Below are positions 23,801 through 33,809 of a stretch of 64,000 nucleotides of DNA, one piece after another. The position numbers and the translations under genes were made by a program. Position 1 is the first letter of the stretch. Every line of letters begins with the position of its first letter. The stretch comes from Strongylocentrotus purpuratus (Eukaryota > Echinodermata > Echinoidea > Camarodonta > Strongylocentrotidae): positions 24,304,095 through 24,368,094 of the forward strand of contig NW_022145606.1 in NCBI RefSeq assembly GCF_000002235.5, read 5' to 3'. The notes below the pieces were generated by a model that saw only the letters and a program-made list of their open reading frames with translations, searched no databases and had not been told where the DNA came from.

Positions 23801-25053
23801 GTGATCATAATAAATGATCAGAGTCATTCTGGGAGAGTCAAGGATAGACAAAACAATTGCTGGCATAGGCCAGAAATAGCGCGCGCCTTTTACAGCTGTT
23901 TAAGCGGTGCCTTTGTGAGACAGCGACATGTGAAATTTACCTCTGTAAAGAAACCGAAAATGCGCACAGCCAGTGAATCTACAACGGTGGAGTTATGCGC
24001 GCAGTAAGCGTGGGAACGCCGTGTGCAAGATTTTCTCACTTTCGACTTTATCTCCGCTCGGAGAAGTCCTTTTTCCCCGGCCCACCCACCCCTCTTTAGT
24101 TTAAGTAGAGTTGAAGAAGTAAACTACTTAAAGTTGATTGAGGATTGACAAATTGGAAGTACAATGTTGTTTTGAGTGATATAACGAATTGTATGTATTT
24201 AATATCATGGTAACACGGGGGTTGACTGGGGGAGGATTTCTTTACTCGTGATTATTCCATGGTTGGTTCCGATTATCACCACTTCTTATATATGCGCTGG
24301 TATAGTAGCACCGGGATAACATTGGGGATACTGCAGGAGATACTATCCTGTCGGTGGGTCACGTAAACCCCAGGTATCTAGGGTGATCGGAGGGAGTTAC
24401 TACCCTTCCGCTGATCGCGTGACTCGAGACCCCACAAATATAGTGTTTCCATAACTATGTTATTTATGCATTGATGATTTTGTGAGTATTGAAAAGTTGT
24501 GGGGATCATCCGTAGGAGATACTATCCTACCGGCAGGTCACGTAAACCCCAGGGACCTGGGGTGATCGGAGGGAATTACTATCCTTCCGCTGATCGCGTG
24601 ACTCGAGATCCCACAAATAAAGTGTTTCCATAACTATGTTATTTATGCATTGATGATTTTGTGAGTATTGAAAAGTTGTGGGGATCATCCGTAGGAGATA
24701 CTATCCTACCGGCAGGTCACGTAAACCCCAGGGACCTGGGGTGATCGGAAGGAGTTACTATCCCTCCGCTGATCACGTGACCGGAGATCCCTACAATTTT
24801 GAGTTTCACTCATGGTACATGTATCCTTAAGATTGTTGAATCATATCACGTTTATACATTATTGTCGAATTGTTTATGGTGGACCCTCTTTATTGTGGTT
24901 ATAAGATTTTGTTATTGCTTTTATGCATGTTACTTGTTTTACTTTGACTTTCCTACTTTACATGTTTTGAGGAAAAGGACTCCTAGTTTCGGAGCGGAAT
25001 AAATGTCGAGCAAACTGCAAATCAGTCTAAAGTTGTCTTCTTCCTAGAATAAG
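23801..25053. mobile_element. 1253-bp insertion bounded by a 9-bp direct repeat, unclassified
   Basis: The sequence AAGAATAAC occurs immediately left of the segment (23792-23800) and at its right end (25054-25062), as expected of a target-site duplication. No terminal inverted repeats are apparent. The interior holds a 179-bp tandem array (24315-24795) and, near the right end, GGAGCGGAATAAATG followed by about 40 bp, an arrangement like the R-U5 part of an LTR. A solo LTR is possible, but the ends do not read TG...CA and a 9-bp duplication is longer than usual for LTR elements. The best open frame, 23801-24007, has no recognisable domain. Confidence 0.6.
24315..24795. repeat. 179-bp tandem repeat, about 2.7 copies
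   Basis: GGTCACGTAAACCCC recurs at 24357, 24536 and 24715, giving a constant 179-bp period. Copies 2 and 3 are almost identical. Each unit contains two internal half-repeats of GGAGNTACTATCC with CACGTGA-like E-box sequence (GATCGCGTGAC, GATCACGTGAC). Confidence 0.9.
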
Positions 25054-25116
25054 AAGAATAACCATGCACTTTGGAGGCATTTGCGATCTTAAACAAAAAC
25101 TAAACTATCCCTTTAA

Positions 25117-26690
25117 GTTTTTTAGCGAATACGATATCATCGCATCTTGTAAAAAATGTGCGGTATAAAGTGGGGAACAAAATTAAAATTCATTCTTTAA
25201 AATTAATTCGTTTAAATCCCGTCTGCACTAGTTTGGCCAGGAGTGATTTGACCTCCCACAATGGTCACTGACAGGTGGTTATCTCATAAACTCAGCTCTC
25301 AATTAACATAAGAAAAAGAGGATCACGGGGGAACAACGGGCACCGCTTAGGCATTGTTTTATATATACTGTAGAGGGAGCACGTACCTACAGGTTTTTGC
25401 AGTGGGGCTTTAATGCAAATACGGATCTAATGATCGTTCTCATTTTTTTAGTTAAACACAAGAGTACAAAATCGAAGTTAGATTGTCAAAATATGTAGCC
25501 CCCTTCCCTTCCCCCTACCGCAGAAAAGAGAGGAAACAAGTTGGAATGTACAATGAACGATTACAATAATTATGAAAAGTGGATGCAAAAATCTGGTCAA
25601 AACTGTATTGGTCAAGTTGTATTAGCATCTTCCAAGTTCATATTTTAGAAACACTGGCTCTGGCGTATCCCCTTTTCGGATTTTTTTTGGGTGATTTATT
25701 TTTTATTTGATTGCAACCAGAAAAAAAAAAAAAAAAAACAACATCAAACAATATTTTTTTTACAATAAAACAATCAAAATCAGGTCAAACGCAGCTGAAC
25801 TACATCGAATGTATCGTGTAACGAGTGGATCACGCTCTCTTTTGTCCAACTACCCATGGGCGCCGGAAGTGTGTGTGTGTGTGGGGGGAGGGGGAGGGGA
25901 GCACTTGCCCCCCCCCCTACCCCAACCCAAAAAGCAGTAAAGGAGTAAAAAATTGTTTGTATTTTTAACCCAAAATAACATAACAATAATAAAAACCTGA
26001 ATTAAATCACATATGAAATGCCATTCAAAGAAAAGGAAAGTTAACAGGAATTAAAGTTCCTAAACATTCCGCATGCCACCTGTATTTATCAATGGAGGTT
26101 TTTATAGTAGCGATACGCGCATAACGATGAAATATTGTGAGAGGACGGGAAAGCGTGTGTGTTTTTGTTATAGGGGTGAGAAGACATGAGCCCCTGAACG
26201 CTGGCGTACTGAAAGGGGGGGGGGTATTTCTTATTCGATATCAGTGATTAAAAAATGATACTGAAATGACGTGGTTTTCCGGTATTTTTTCTCAATCTTC
26301 TTGTAATTCATACCTTTTTATGCGTTTGCTAGAAAATTAGAAATTCCCAAATACACAGTCGGGCGAAAAATATGCTTATTTACAAGCCTTCATTTCAGGG
26401 CATGCATAACGGCTGGGCTCGGGGGCTCGAGCCCCTTCCACTTAAACAAAAAGTATGTTACATAGAAAAAAAAGAGAAAGAGTGAGAGAGAAAATAAGTG
26501 ACCTGCCAATGTCACAAATGAGGTATATACATATGCTCATATGACCGTAATTAAATGCGTAAACCTCAGAGCTTCCGGGGGCTCTGGCCCCTGGACCCCA
26601 CCAAGAGCCCTAAGGCGGGCCCCTGGATGCTCATCTGATAGTAATGAAATACCTCGAACCCCTGAGGTATGAGAAGTGCTCCATTCACCT
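25117..26690. other. Gene-free intron DNA with GC-run repeats
   Basis: No coding features. Three G/C-rich blocks lie here: 25855-25925 (GGCGCCGGAAG followed by G runs and a C run), 26180-26226 (CCTGAACGCTGGCGTACTGA followed by a G run) and 26565-26635 (GCTTCCGGGGGCTCTGGCCC). They share the style of widely dispersed short repeats that end in homopolymers. Confidence 0.5.
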
Positions 26691-27415
26691 CTGATAATTG
26701 CCCTATTTAAATATGAAAGGCGTTCCTTTTCCTTTGTAAGAAGTGCCACTTCCATTTCTATAATTACTTCTTTTAACTGTTTACATGCGCCCCTTTTCCT
26801 TTTTTAATAAGTGCCCTTTGTTTCTTCTAAGTGCCCCCGTTTTCTTTAGAGACCCTTCCCTTTCTCATAAATACCCTTGTTCACCTATGTAAAGTGTCCC
26901 TATCATTTCAGAAGTGTCCCTTTTCATCTTTGGTAAATGACCCTTTTTTAACCTCTAATAACTGCCCCTTTTATTTTGACACGTAACCTTTTCCTTTCTA
27001 ATAAATGCAAGTTTTCCTTCTTATATGTGCCACTTCCTCTTCTAATAATTACCCCTTTTCATTTGTGATAACTTCCCCGTTTGTTTAAACATACTCCTTT
27101 TTTTGTTAACAAGAGCCACTTCCCCATATACATGAAAGGCTTCCTTCACTTCCGAAAACGGCCCTATTAAACTCTGATCGGTGCCCCTTTTTTTGCGATA
27201 AGTGCCCCCTTTCACCTCTGATAATTTCCCTGTTAACAATAATAGGTGCACCTTTTCCTTTCTTATATTGGACATATCCCTTTGAATAAATGCCCCATTT
27301 TTACCTCTGATAATAACCCTTTGTACTTTGACACGTGCTAATTTTCTTTTCTAATAAGTGTCTTTTCCCTTTCGATAAGTGTGCTCTTTTCCTCTTATCA
27401 TTAAACGTACCCCTA
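26690..27415. repeat. Degenerate 22-27 bp minisatellite (TAATAAGTGCCCCTTTTCCTTT-like)
   Basis: About 725 bp made of diverged copies of a unit close to TAATAAGTGCCCCTTTTCC. Unit length drifts between about 22 and 28 bp, giving roughly 28 copies. Minus-strand translation shows repeated Lys/Gly-rich blocks, a consequence of the repeat. Confidence 0.8.
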
Positions 27416-27837
27416 ATTTGAAGCGTCTAAGGGCAATTACCCCCAAAGCTCGCTCGCTACGCTCGCTCGCAAATATAGATGATATAATTATGATACTTAT
27501 GAAAGGTCTGTTCAGTCTTCCGTTGTGATAATGTGCTTATAACCCTATCAGGATTGTTTTCCCCCTCTAGATGTAATTTTCGTACTGCGACGTCAAAAAA
27601 CTTATTTGTTTGTCTTCGTTCGCTCGCAAATGAATATGATGAGGTATATACCAATGTCTAAACAAAATTATGTTTTCGCTTTGAGATTTCTCTTTGTGGT
27701 GGCCCTTTTTTCACTCCAAAAAGTGCACATTTTGTGGTGCACCCCCCCCCCACACTTTGTAAGTCACTCTGCCGCCCCTGCTCTCCACTCTCAACTCCCT
27801 TCCGACCCCCTCGTTTTAAATCACATTTTGCAAATAA

Positions 27838-27980
27838 CATCACCCCTCCCTCATACAGCTAAGACAAACAAATACTCCAGGACATCTACAATACTCCATC
27901 ATCGGCGTAACTCTCATCCACGAAATTCTTCTATGGAGCAAAGACGTATGTACTCTCTTCCAAGCTGCATATTTTCCCAA
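27838..27980 (-). pseudogene. Decayed duplicate of the 3' part of lectin exon 2
   Basis: The segment parallels 28027-28160, which includes the end of exon 2 and its donor region. Matching blocks include CATCACCCCTCCCTCATACAGC against CATCACACCTCCCCTATACAGC just left of each copy, and CTCATCCACGAAATTCTTCTATG against CTCATCGACGAGACTCTTCCATA. It sits about 190 bp downstream of exon 2 in gene order. Frame and donor are lost. Confidence 0.55.
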
Positions 27981-28072
27981 CCTAACCGCCTCTTTTTTTA
28001 TTAAATTTTGCCACTCACATCACACCTCCCCTATACAGCGACGAACAAAAGATACTCCTCTACTTTATTCAC

Positions 28073-28336
28073 CTTGTCTGAATCGTCAGCGCGACCCTCA
28101 TCGACGAGACTCTTCCATAAGGTATAGATTTCTGCACTCTCATCCGAGCTGTGGATGCTGACTAAATTCGCCCCAAGAAGGGTGCATGCATCATCTGCAT
28201 CGTGCCAATCCACCTTGTCGGAGTTGTAATAATAGCACCAGTCACCGACTTGCATGAACCTCTCAGGGCAGCATCCGTTGGACAAGCCTGCGACGGCTGC
28301 AAGGAGAAACAGGCTGATAGTGACGTTTATATTCAT
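28073..28336 (-). CDS. C-type lectin, exon 2: signal peptide and N-half of the CTLD
   Basis: Start codon at 28336-28334; 88 codons to a donor AAG|GTGAATA (exon end 28073), leaving in phase 0. Residues 1-21 (MNINVTISLFLLAAVAGLSN-G) are a clear signal peptide. The CTLD starts CCPERFMQVGDWCYYY, with the extra N-terminal cysteines of the long form, then WHDADDACTLLGANLVSIHS (residues 44-63), the first helix and strand of the fold. The exon is completed by exon 3, which opens with YWIGL as expected. The acceptor CTACAG lies at 28346-28351, so nine bases of 5' UTR precede the ATG in this exon. Likely a soluble immune or adhesion lectin of coelomic fluid; ligand unknown. Confidence 0.9.
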
Positions 28337-28345
28337 GTTGCAAAC
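28337..28345 (-). other. C-type lectin, 5' UTR part of exon 2
   Basis: Nine untranslated bases between the acceptor (CCACTACAG) and the start codon. A GA/CT tract at 28353-28393 supplies the polypyrimidine tract of the acceptor on the minus strand. Confidence 0.6.
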
Positions 28346-29307
28346 CTGTAGTGGAGATAGAGAGAGATAGAGAGAGAGAAAGAGAGAGAGAGATAACTTA
28401 AAAACACGCCTCTTAAAATACATATATATTTATTTCTATATCTTTTTCTTATAATGATTATTTTGTTGTCTGTCATTAGCAATATTTGTTCATGTAAAGC
28501 GCATTGAGCAATATTTGTATTGGATTTTGTGCTAAAAAAGGCTAATATTTTAAGAGAGAGAGGGGGAGAGCAATAAAGCAAGCAAAGAAATATAGGGGAG
28601 TCAGCAAGAGTTAGAGAGAGACAGTGAGAGAGAGAGAAGGAGTTACAGATAGACACAGAGAGAGAGATAGAGAGTGCTAGCGATAATAATGCCACTTGGT
28701 CTAATTCCCATTTGTCTAATTCCAATTAGTCCACTACCCATTAGGTCCAAAATCAGAAGAGTATGAATAAAGATGCCACAACATGATGAAATTACCTATT
28801 TTGCCTTCGTATTGTAAAAACGATTTAACTGTTGAAGTCATTAGGTTGTGCTATATTTCAATTATTATCTTTCTGTAATGTCGATAGCCTTTGTAGAGAT
28901 ATAACAGTATATCTTTTCAAAATGAACAAAATATATATATATATGTATTATATGTTATATATTTTGATAAATTTTTACCCGACCAATGTATTAGACACAC
29001 TTTCCCTTCATCATTACGCAACATCATCAGTCGGTATTCTCTCACTCACAATTTTGACTCTTTTTTGGTTCCTTTTTTCTCTCATTACACAAATCCAAAT
29101 CTCTTGATACTAGTTAGCGACTCCCATTGAAGTCTGCATACACACAATAAAATTACCAATAAACATAACAACAAGCAGTATATATTTGAATAATATATTT
29201 ATTTGAGTTACTATATTATTTGAGTAATATAATTAACAATATATATTTGCGTCATTATTTAATGCAGAATCAGAAGTGCATTTGACAAAATATAAATCAT
29301 CTATGAA

Positions 29308-29545
29308 AAGTCAAGGAAGATAATATTATCCTTGTCAATTCCGGGTAGATAATATTATTTGTGTCAAGTCAACAAGGCCGATAATATTATATTTGTCAAG
29401 TCAACAAAGGCAGATAATATTATCTTTGTCAAGTCAAGGCATATAATGTTACCTTTTCAAGTCAAGGCAGATACTATTATTTTTGTCACGTCGAGGCTGA
29501 TTATTTAATCTTTGTCAAGGCAGTTGGTATTGTCAATGTCAAGTC
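29308..29545. repeat. Degenerate 34-40 bp minisatellite around GATAATATTAT
   Basis: Six to seven diverged copies of a unit resembling GTCAAGTCAAGGCAGATAAT plus ATTATCTTT. Lies in intron 1 of the lectin gene. The following 29546-30250 shows no recognisable gene; a 74-codon frame at 29595 has no domain. Confidence 0.8.
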
Positions 29546-30253
29546 AGATCCCGTTGACAATTAGAAAGACGATGCGGGTTCACTTCGCAGCTGCTTGACG
29601 ATGATCAACTTGAATTGCAGACTGATCCGCAATCCCTTTTTATGTAAGGTCCAGCTCGCTGGTCAGTCACCGCAGGTGCCGCAGTCATGTTTTCAAGTTC
29701 TGATTCTGATGCGTTTGAAAGATATGAAGTTAAAAGTCTGGAAATCTGGGGGAACCTTCTCTTTCGAAGAAAATACAAATGTGACGTACGCCTCTATCGG
29801 TTATTTGCCGACTGATTAAAGAAATCAATAATAACCAACAAGTCTATTAAAGTTGACTTATAAATTGTCATATAGCTTTTTTACTATCTAGACGTTCGCA
29901 GCGACGCATGCTGTTTGGCCGCAAATGTCCGGCTTGCCAGAATGTATTTTCAAGTGCGGATTAAGACTAGCTTGAAATACCCAAAGTCTGTGGTCAGTAC
30001 GGTGGTACGTGTGTGTATTTTACGGCGTAGATTTTAGTTCATGTTGTTGCAGCGGCATGATATGTGTCAAGTGTGTGTGATACCGAGGGGGTGGGGGGGG
30101 GGGGGGGTGAAGGATTGGAACCCATCGGCAAAGCCCCATCAGGACACTAATTCAAGTACTTACATAGGTCTAAAGTAGCTGACGATTGATTGTATGTTTT
30201 TAATATAGCCGATAATAGATAGGCCTCTACAGTCGGACCGGAGCGTGCGCGTA

Positions 30254-30397
30254 CACTGTCGCTCATAAAGTTGGAATATTTTTGTTTTACCCCAATTTAT
30301 ATAATTATTTTAATAATAATGTAAAAATAATAGATCTAGATAATAGTATACATTATCAGATTTTATTGAATAATAATTTGACAATGTGTGTTTTGCT
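30254..30397 (+). mobile_element. Interspersed repeat, copy 2 (first copy at 16228)
   Basis: Begins CACTGTCGCTCATAAAGTTG and contains AATAGATCTAGATAATAGTA and CAGATTTTATTGAATAA as in copy 1. Its start is like Tc1/mariner-type termini. No coding sequence. Confidence 0.5.
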
Positions 30398-30409
30398 TAA
30401 CTGCTAAGG

Positions 30410-30596
30410 CATGTGTATGCTACTATGCTAATCGACTAGGGGACCTACGCCCTTAAGTCATAAATGACAGTAATGAGGATTAATGCCCCACAAAAGGGCA
30501 CTAATCTAGCACATCGACACGGTTTTGATCTTGGGGCCTCACAGTTACGAGGCCATTGCTTTGTCACTGAACCATGACTTTTCGCAGCGGGGGCTA
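30410..30596 (-). mobile_element. tRNA-derived SINE
   Basis: On the minus strand: a box A-like GGTTCAGTGAC, an anticodon-like stem region (GGCCTCGTAACTGTGAGGCC) and a box B-like GATCAAAACC, then a body with GGGGCATTAATCCTCATTAC and GACTTAAGGGCGTAGGTCCC. The body is related to the first 80 bp of each 3-kb array unit (ACATTAATCCTCACTACC, GGACCTTAAGCCGTCTGTCC). Confidence 0.6.
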
Positions 30597-30661
30597 GGGT
30601 AGGGGGCAGTTTCCATAAATAAAAAAAAACACAGAAAATGTAATACATTTTCAATAATTTA

Positions 30662-30919
30662 TTGCATTTTATCCCGGTTCCCAACATTAACAAACCCTCT
30701 GTGTGCCCATGCCTTAATATATCATTGGTGAAGTGTAGTGTTATTAACGTTGAAATCAATAATTTAAAGAACAGTTTCTGTGAAAAGGACTGCAAAGATT
30801 TTTTGAAATTATGTTATATTGTTAAGGATCTATTCCGCTCTGCTCGAATTGTATTTTCTGGTATTTTACCTAGATGGGAAGATCACTTTCTGTATAAACG
30901 CAGTATAATATATAAATAA
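30662..30919 (+). pseudogene. Remnant of an SGNH-esterase-like retroelement ORF
   Basis: The frame ends with ARIVFSGILPRWEDHFLYK, resembling the V-x-S-x-I-L-P-R block of SGNH-hydrolase-like domains carried by retroelement ORF1 proteins and captured transposons. Upstream is CEKDCKDFLKLCYIVKDLF, compatible with the preceding helix. No catalytic GDS block is visible and the frame stops at 30919. It lies directly 5' of an L1/Tx1-like LINE tail on the same strand. Motif-level evidence only. Confidence 0.35.
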
Positions 30920-30946
30920 TAATAATAAATCTCTGTATTTCCCGTC

Positions 30947-31926
30947 GTGGATAAAAGAATGATTTTTCCAATTAAACATGTTATAAATCAAGGTACATGG
31001 ATAGAAAACTCCCTATTCCAAAACAAAAAGTTGATGCAAAACAAAATGTTGTTTTCATTCAAAATGTCAAACTTCAAAAAAGGTTTCCCAAAGTATTGGT
31101 CACAAAGTTTACGTTTAAAAAAGGCTTCAAGTGTCAATGAAACAATGTATATTGAGACAACTTTAGATGCTATAAACTTTGTATGTACTAAAGCGAAAGG
31201 TTACGTTAATTTAATGCTAGAAAAGAAAAAAAGAGAAAGTTGGTTTCCATTTTTGGCGAAATATTTTAGGCCTACCAGATACATTATTTGGAAAGATGTA
31301 TTTCAGTTCAAACTTAATAAGATAAGAGACAATAATATCAAACAATATAATTTCAATTTAATTGATAGAATATTGCCCTCTAATAACAATCTCTTTACAT
31401 GGACGCTCGTACAGTCTAACGAATTTGAAATTTGCCGTGAAAAAGAAACTATGGGGCATGTAAGATTTAGTTGCAAGAAATTAGTTTTCTGGAAACTCTT
31501 CTCAAGAATGATATATTTCATTATTAAAATCGAAATCGAAATTGATATGAAAATGTTATTTATTGGATGTAATATAAATAAAAATTTACTTAACCTATTT
31601 TTTTGATAAATTATGCACAACTGGTATTATACAAAGATTAAGTAAAGCGGAACTTTGGGAATTACCAAACAATCCGAAGAAGTTAATAAATATCTTGTTT
31701 TCATCACTGAAATGTTATTTGAAATACAAAAGAAAATATAAGATACTTTGATAATGAAGAAGTTAAGAAAATAATATAAATGTTATAATGATCATTTTAA
31801 TAAATTATGTTAATCTTATGTATAATACGTATGTTTCATTTGACCCGTTTTGTAAATAGTCTATAATGTATTTGAAATGGAATAATAAAGTCCCTCTGAA
31901 GAGGTAAAGAGAAAAGAAAAGAAAAA
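30947..31926 (+). pseudogene. L1/Tx1-like LINE, C-terminal part and 3' tail
   Basis: Residues of a 219-codon frame (30947-31606) follow the pattern of the region after the reverse transcriptase in L1/Tx1-type proteins: FPKYWSQSLRLKKA, then FKLNKIRDNNIKQYNFNLID, RILPSNNNLFTWTLVQS, and the zinc-knuckle-like end with HVRFSCKKLVFWKLF. After a frame break near 31606 the characteristic LINYAQLVLYK follows. A polyadenylation signal (AATAAA near 31883) and an A-rich tail (31905-31926) close the element, so this is a 5'-truncated LINE insertion. The knuckle lacks its usual first CxxC pair. It lies in intron 1 of the lectin gene, on the opposite strand. Confidence 0.6.
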
Positions 31927-32029
31927 TTAATAGAAGTTAACTGAATGGGCCTGTTTCCTTTACAGCAAATAGTACAATGGGTGAATTAAGCCCTTCATTC
32001 AGCGTGTAATTATTCTTTACAATATCATA

Positions 32030-32467
32030 ATGAAAATAATAACAATAATAATCATAATAGTTATAGTGATAATAATTATATGTCTCGTTTACCGTGGGTA
32101 GCCCCATTAGTACAAATACTTTGGGCCCTGCAATCGTATTATTAACCCGGCTCTAAAAATGACTCACACGTAAAATTCAAATCTTCTTCGCTTTAAAAGT
32201 TACCAATCGAGATTTGTTATGAAATCAATGCCTACTGTATGAAACCATGAGGAATATTTGACTTTATAGTTAATGGGTTCAACTTCATAATGATGATAAA
32301 AATTAACCGATGTTGTATAGCGTTTATCAAATCATGATATAAAGTTCCATCCGCTTCCAAAGAAGTTGGAATATCATAAGCCTGCCCCTTAGCTATGGCA
32401 GCCGTAATAAGATTCGAACCCTCAACCCTTGGACAAATAGTCAAGTGAATAAACCACTATACCACGA
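32030..32467 (-). mobile_element. tRNA-derived SINE with ATT-rich tail
   Basis: The minus-strand head at 32467 reads GTGTCGTGGTATAGTGGTTT and has a box B GGTTCGAATC. The body ends with AGGGCCCAAAGTATTTGTAC and GGGGCTACCCACGG, followed by an ATT/ATA-rich tail at 32030-32080. The tail portion recurs near the end of every 3-kb array unit (for example 37310-37365). The 70-codon frame inside is not coding. Confidence 0.6.
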
Positions 32468-32605
32468 CACTTTTCCTGTGGATCAGACTCCTTCTTGAAC
32501 ACTTACAGGTAATGCACTAAACATTAGTATTTTTCATATGATGATATTAAATTGAGTTATACCCAAGATTGTTTATAAATTATATATTCCCCTTTATCTA
32601 TACGG

Positions 32606-32640
<35 letters not shown>

Positions 32641-32710
32641 CACGGTATATTTATCATTTTAACACATAGTTTTACTTTATTGACACCATATTCTAAGGGC
32701 AAATTCAACT

Positions 32711-33092
32711 TTAAAGGGAAAGTTGAGTTTTGGTATAAAGGGGGCTACACACAATATTTTGTTGAAAGATAATTTGAAAGAGGATATAATATTAATGACA
32801 ACATTATCGTTGTTTGATCAAAATCGGTTCAAAGACGGCTGACATATCCATAAATATAACCAATTTGTTTGCCAGCCTTTGGATGGCCTTAGGCGCTCTT
32901 TGAAATATTTCAAATTTAACGGAAGCACAGGTAAATTTTGGTTATTCAATTTCTCGAAAGCAGAAATGTTTTAGGGGCTAAATTTTCTAGCGCTTATAAA
33001 AAATCTCCAGGGACATCCAAATATATCAACATTTTGAAGAATTATTATCGATCCAATTTTCAAAATTTCACGAAACTTTGTATTACCTTTAA
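32711..33092. mobile_element. Chimeric TTAA-flanked MITE: family A left end, family B right end
   Basis: 382 bp between TTAA ends. The left 155 bp match family A (TTAAAGGGAAAGTTGAGTTT, CGGTTCAAAGACGGCTGA, CCATAAATATAACCA). From about 32885 it matches family B (GGCGCTNTTTGAAAT, TCTCGAAAGCAGAAATGTTT, AGGGGCTAAATTTTC, TTTGTATTACCTTTAA). Both ends retain TTAA plus AAAGG. Confidence 0.75.
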
Positions 33093-33201
33093 GCTCATTT
33101 TCATCTATTCCTTCCCCTATCTCATTCCTCTCTGTCTGTCTGCCTCTCTCTCTCTCCCCTCTCTCTCTCTCTCTCTATCAGTATGAATATAACATGCTTA
33201 C

Positions 33202-33290
33202 CTTTTGAAAAGTTGTTATGAGGAGCAATGCGACCGTGTCTTGGTATCTTGGTATCTATCTAGGTATCTGGTATCTTGGATCTTGTGGTC
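33202..33290 (-). other. C-type lectin, candidate 5' UTR exon
   Basis: Ends at a consensus donor AAAAG|GTAAGC (exon end 33202), lies about 30 bp downstream of a minus-strand TATA box, and contains no ATG, as suits a non-coding first exon. It contains a short imperfect repeat of GGTATCTTGGTATC. The next minus-strand acceptor with a recognised product is at 28346, nine bases before the lectin start codon. Linking them is inference; the 5' end is placed from the usual TATA spacing. Confidence 0.5.
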
Positions 33291-33313
33291 CTCCTAAGTA
33301 TTACGCGAGGGAA

Positions 33314-33320
33314 TTTTATA
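33314..33320 (-). promoter_or_regulatory. TATA box of the C-type lectin gene
   Basis: TATAAAA on the minus strand within CAGTATAAAATTCCCTCG, about 30 bp upstream of the inferred transcription start and 112 bp upstream of a strong splice donor. This is the best core-promoter match near the gene. Confidence 0.5.
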
Positions 33321-33439
33321 CTGAACGTATGGTTGAGGTTCGTCGTTAATTGGTGGAAAAAACGTATTGTATGCAAATGATTACTACTCAATTTCAAGCA
33401 GCAAACCAATGAAAATCATCGCCGCATTACCCAAATCTT

Positions 33440-33500
33440 CCTTACAGCTACCTTTGCCAGGTCTCGTTTAGAGAGAGAGAGAGAGAGAGACAGACAGGAA
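33440..33500. repeat. GA microsatellite and G run
   Basis: AGAG repeats at 33470-33490 followed by AAAAGGGGGGAGGAGGGG. Just upstream of the lectin promoter in gene orientation. Confidence 0.8.
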
Positions 33501-33809
33501 AAGGGGGGAGGAGGGGCCTCCTGCATGCGCCGACTACACACCCTGAGTAAATCACTTAAATAGCTATATTTACAAGTTTTAACAGTTAACAGTAGAGATT
33601 GTTTATCCATATTCATTTAACATATCGCTTAATTATGCAAGAGTTCCTTATGCCAGAGAGATTTAAACAAAATTGAAATAAATGTAATGATAATGTAAAT
33701 GTTATGTGTGTGTTTGATTGTTTGTTTCGTCACAAAATGTGATTTTGAGCTTGATATGCACATGGATACTCTTTTTGCAAATAAATTACAGGTAGCACGT
33801 ACACATAAC

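Larger units (their letters stand above)
23298..25116. mobile_element. TTAA-type MITE, family A, copy interrupted by an insertion
   Basis: Homologous to 22325-22897. The left end has mutated (TGAAAGGGATAG); the right end AACTAAACTATCCCTTTAA is well preserved. Homology is contiguous to 23800 and resumes at about 25054, the gap being a 1.25-kb insertion. Without it the copy would be about 566 bp, close to the intact copy. Confidence 0.75.
21925..28072 (-). other. Intron 2 of the C-type lectin gene
   Basis: About 6.1 kb between phase-0 splice sites. It contains two family-A MITEs (one holding a 1.25-kb insertion), GC-run repeats, a degenerate minisatellite at 26.69-27.41 kb and a decayed copy of the end of exon 2 at 27838-27980. 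No additional exon was recognised. Confidence 0.65.

Noticed and set aside
27606..28004. 132-codon frame with a hydrophobic start
   Set aside because: It runs antisense across the decayed duplicate of the lectin exon and a C run; no protein features beyond that.
32400..32467. tRNA gene (box A and box B present)
   Set aside because: Stems do not pair as a full cloverleaf and a SINE body follows; the same head recurs at 2932.
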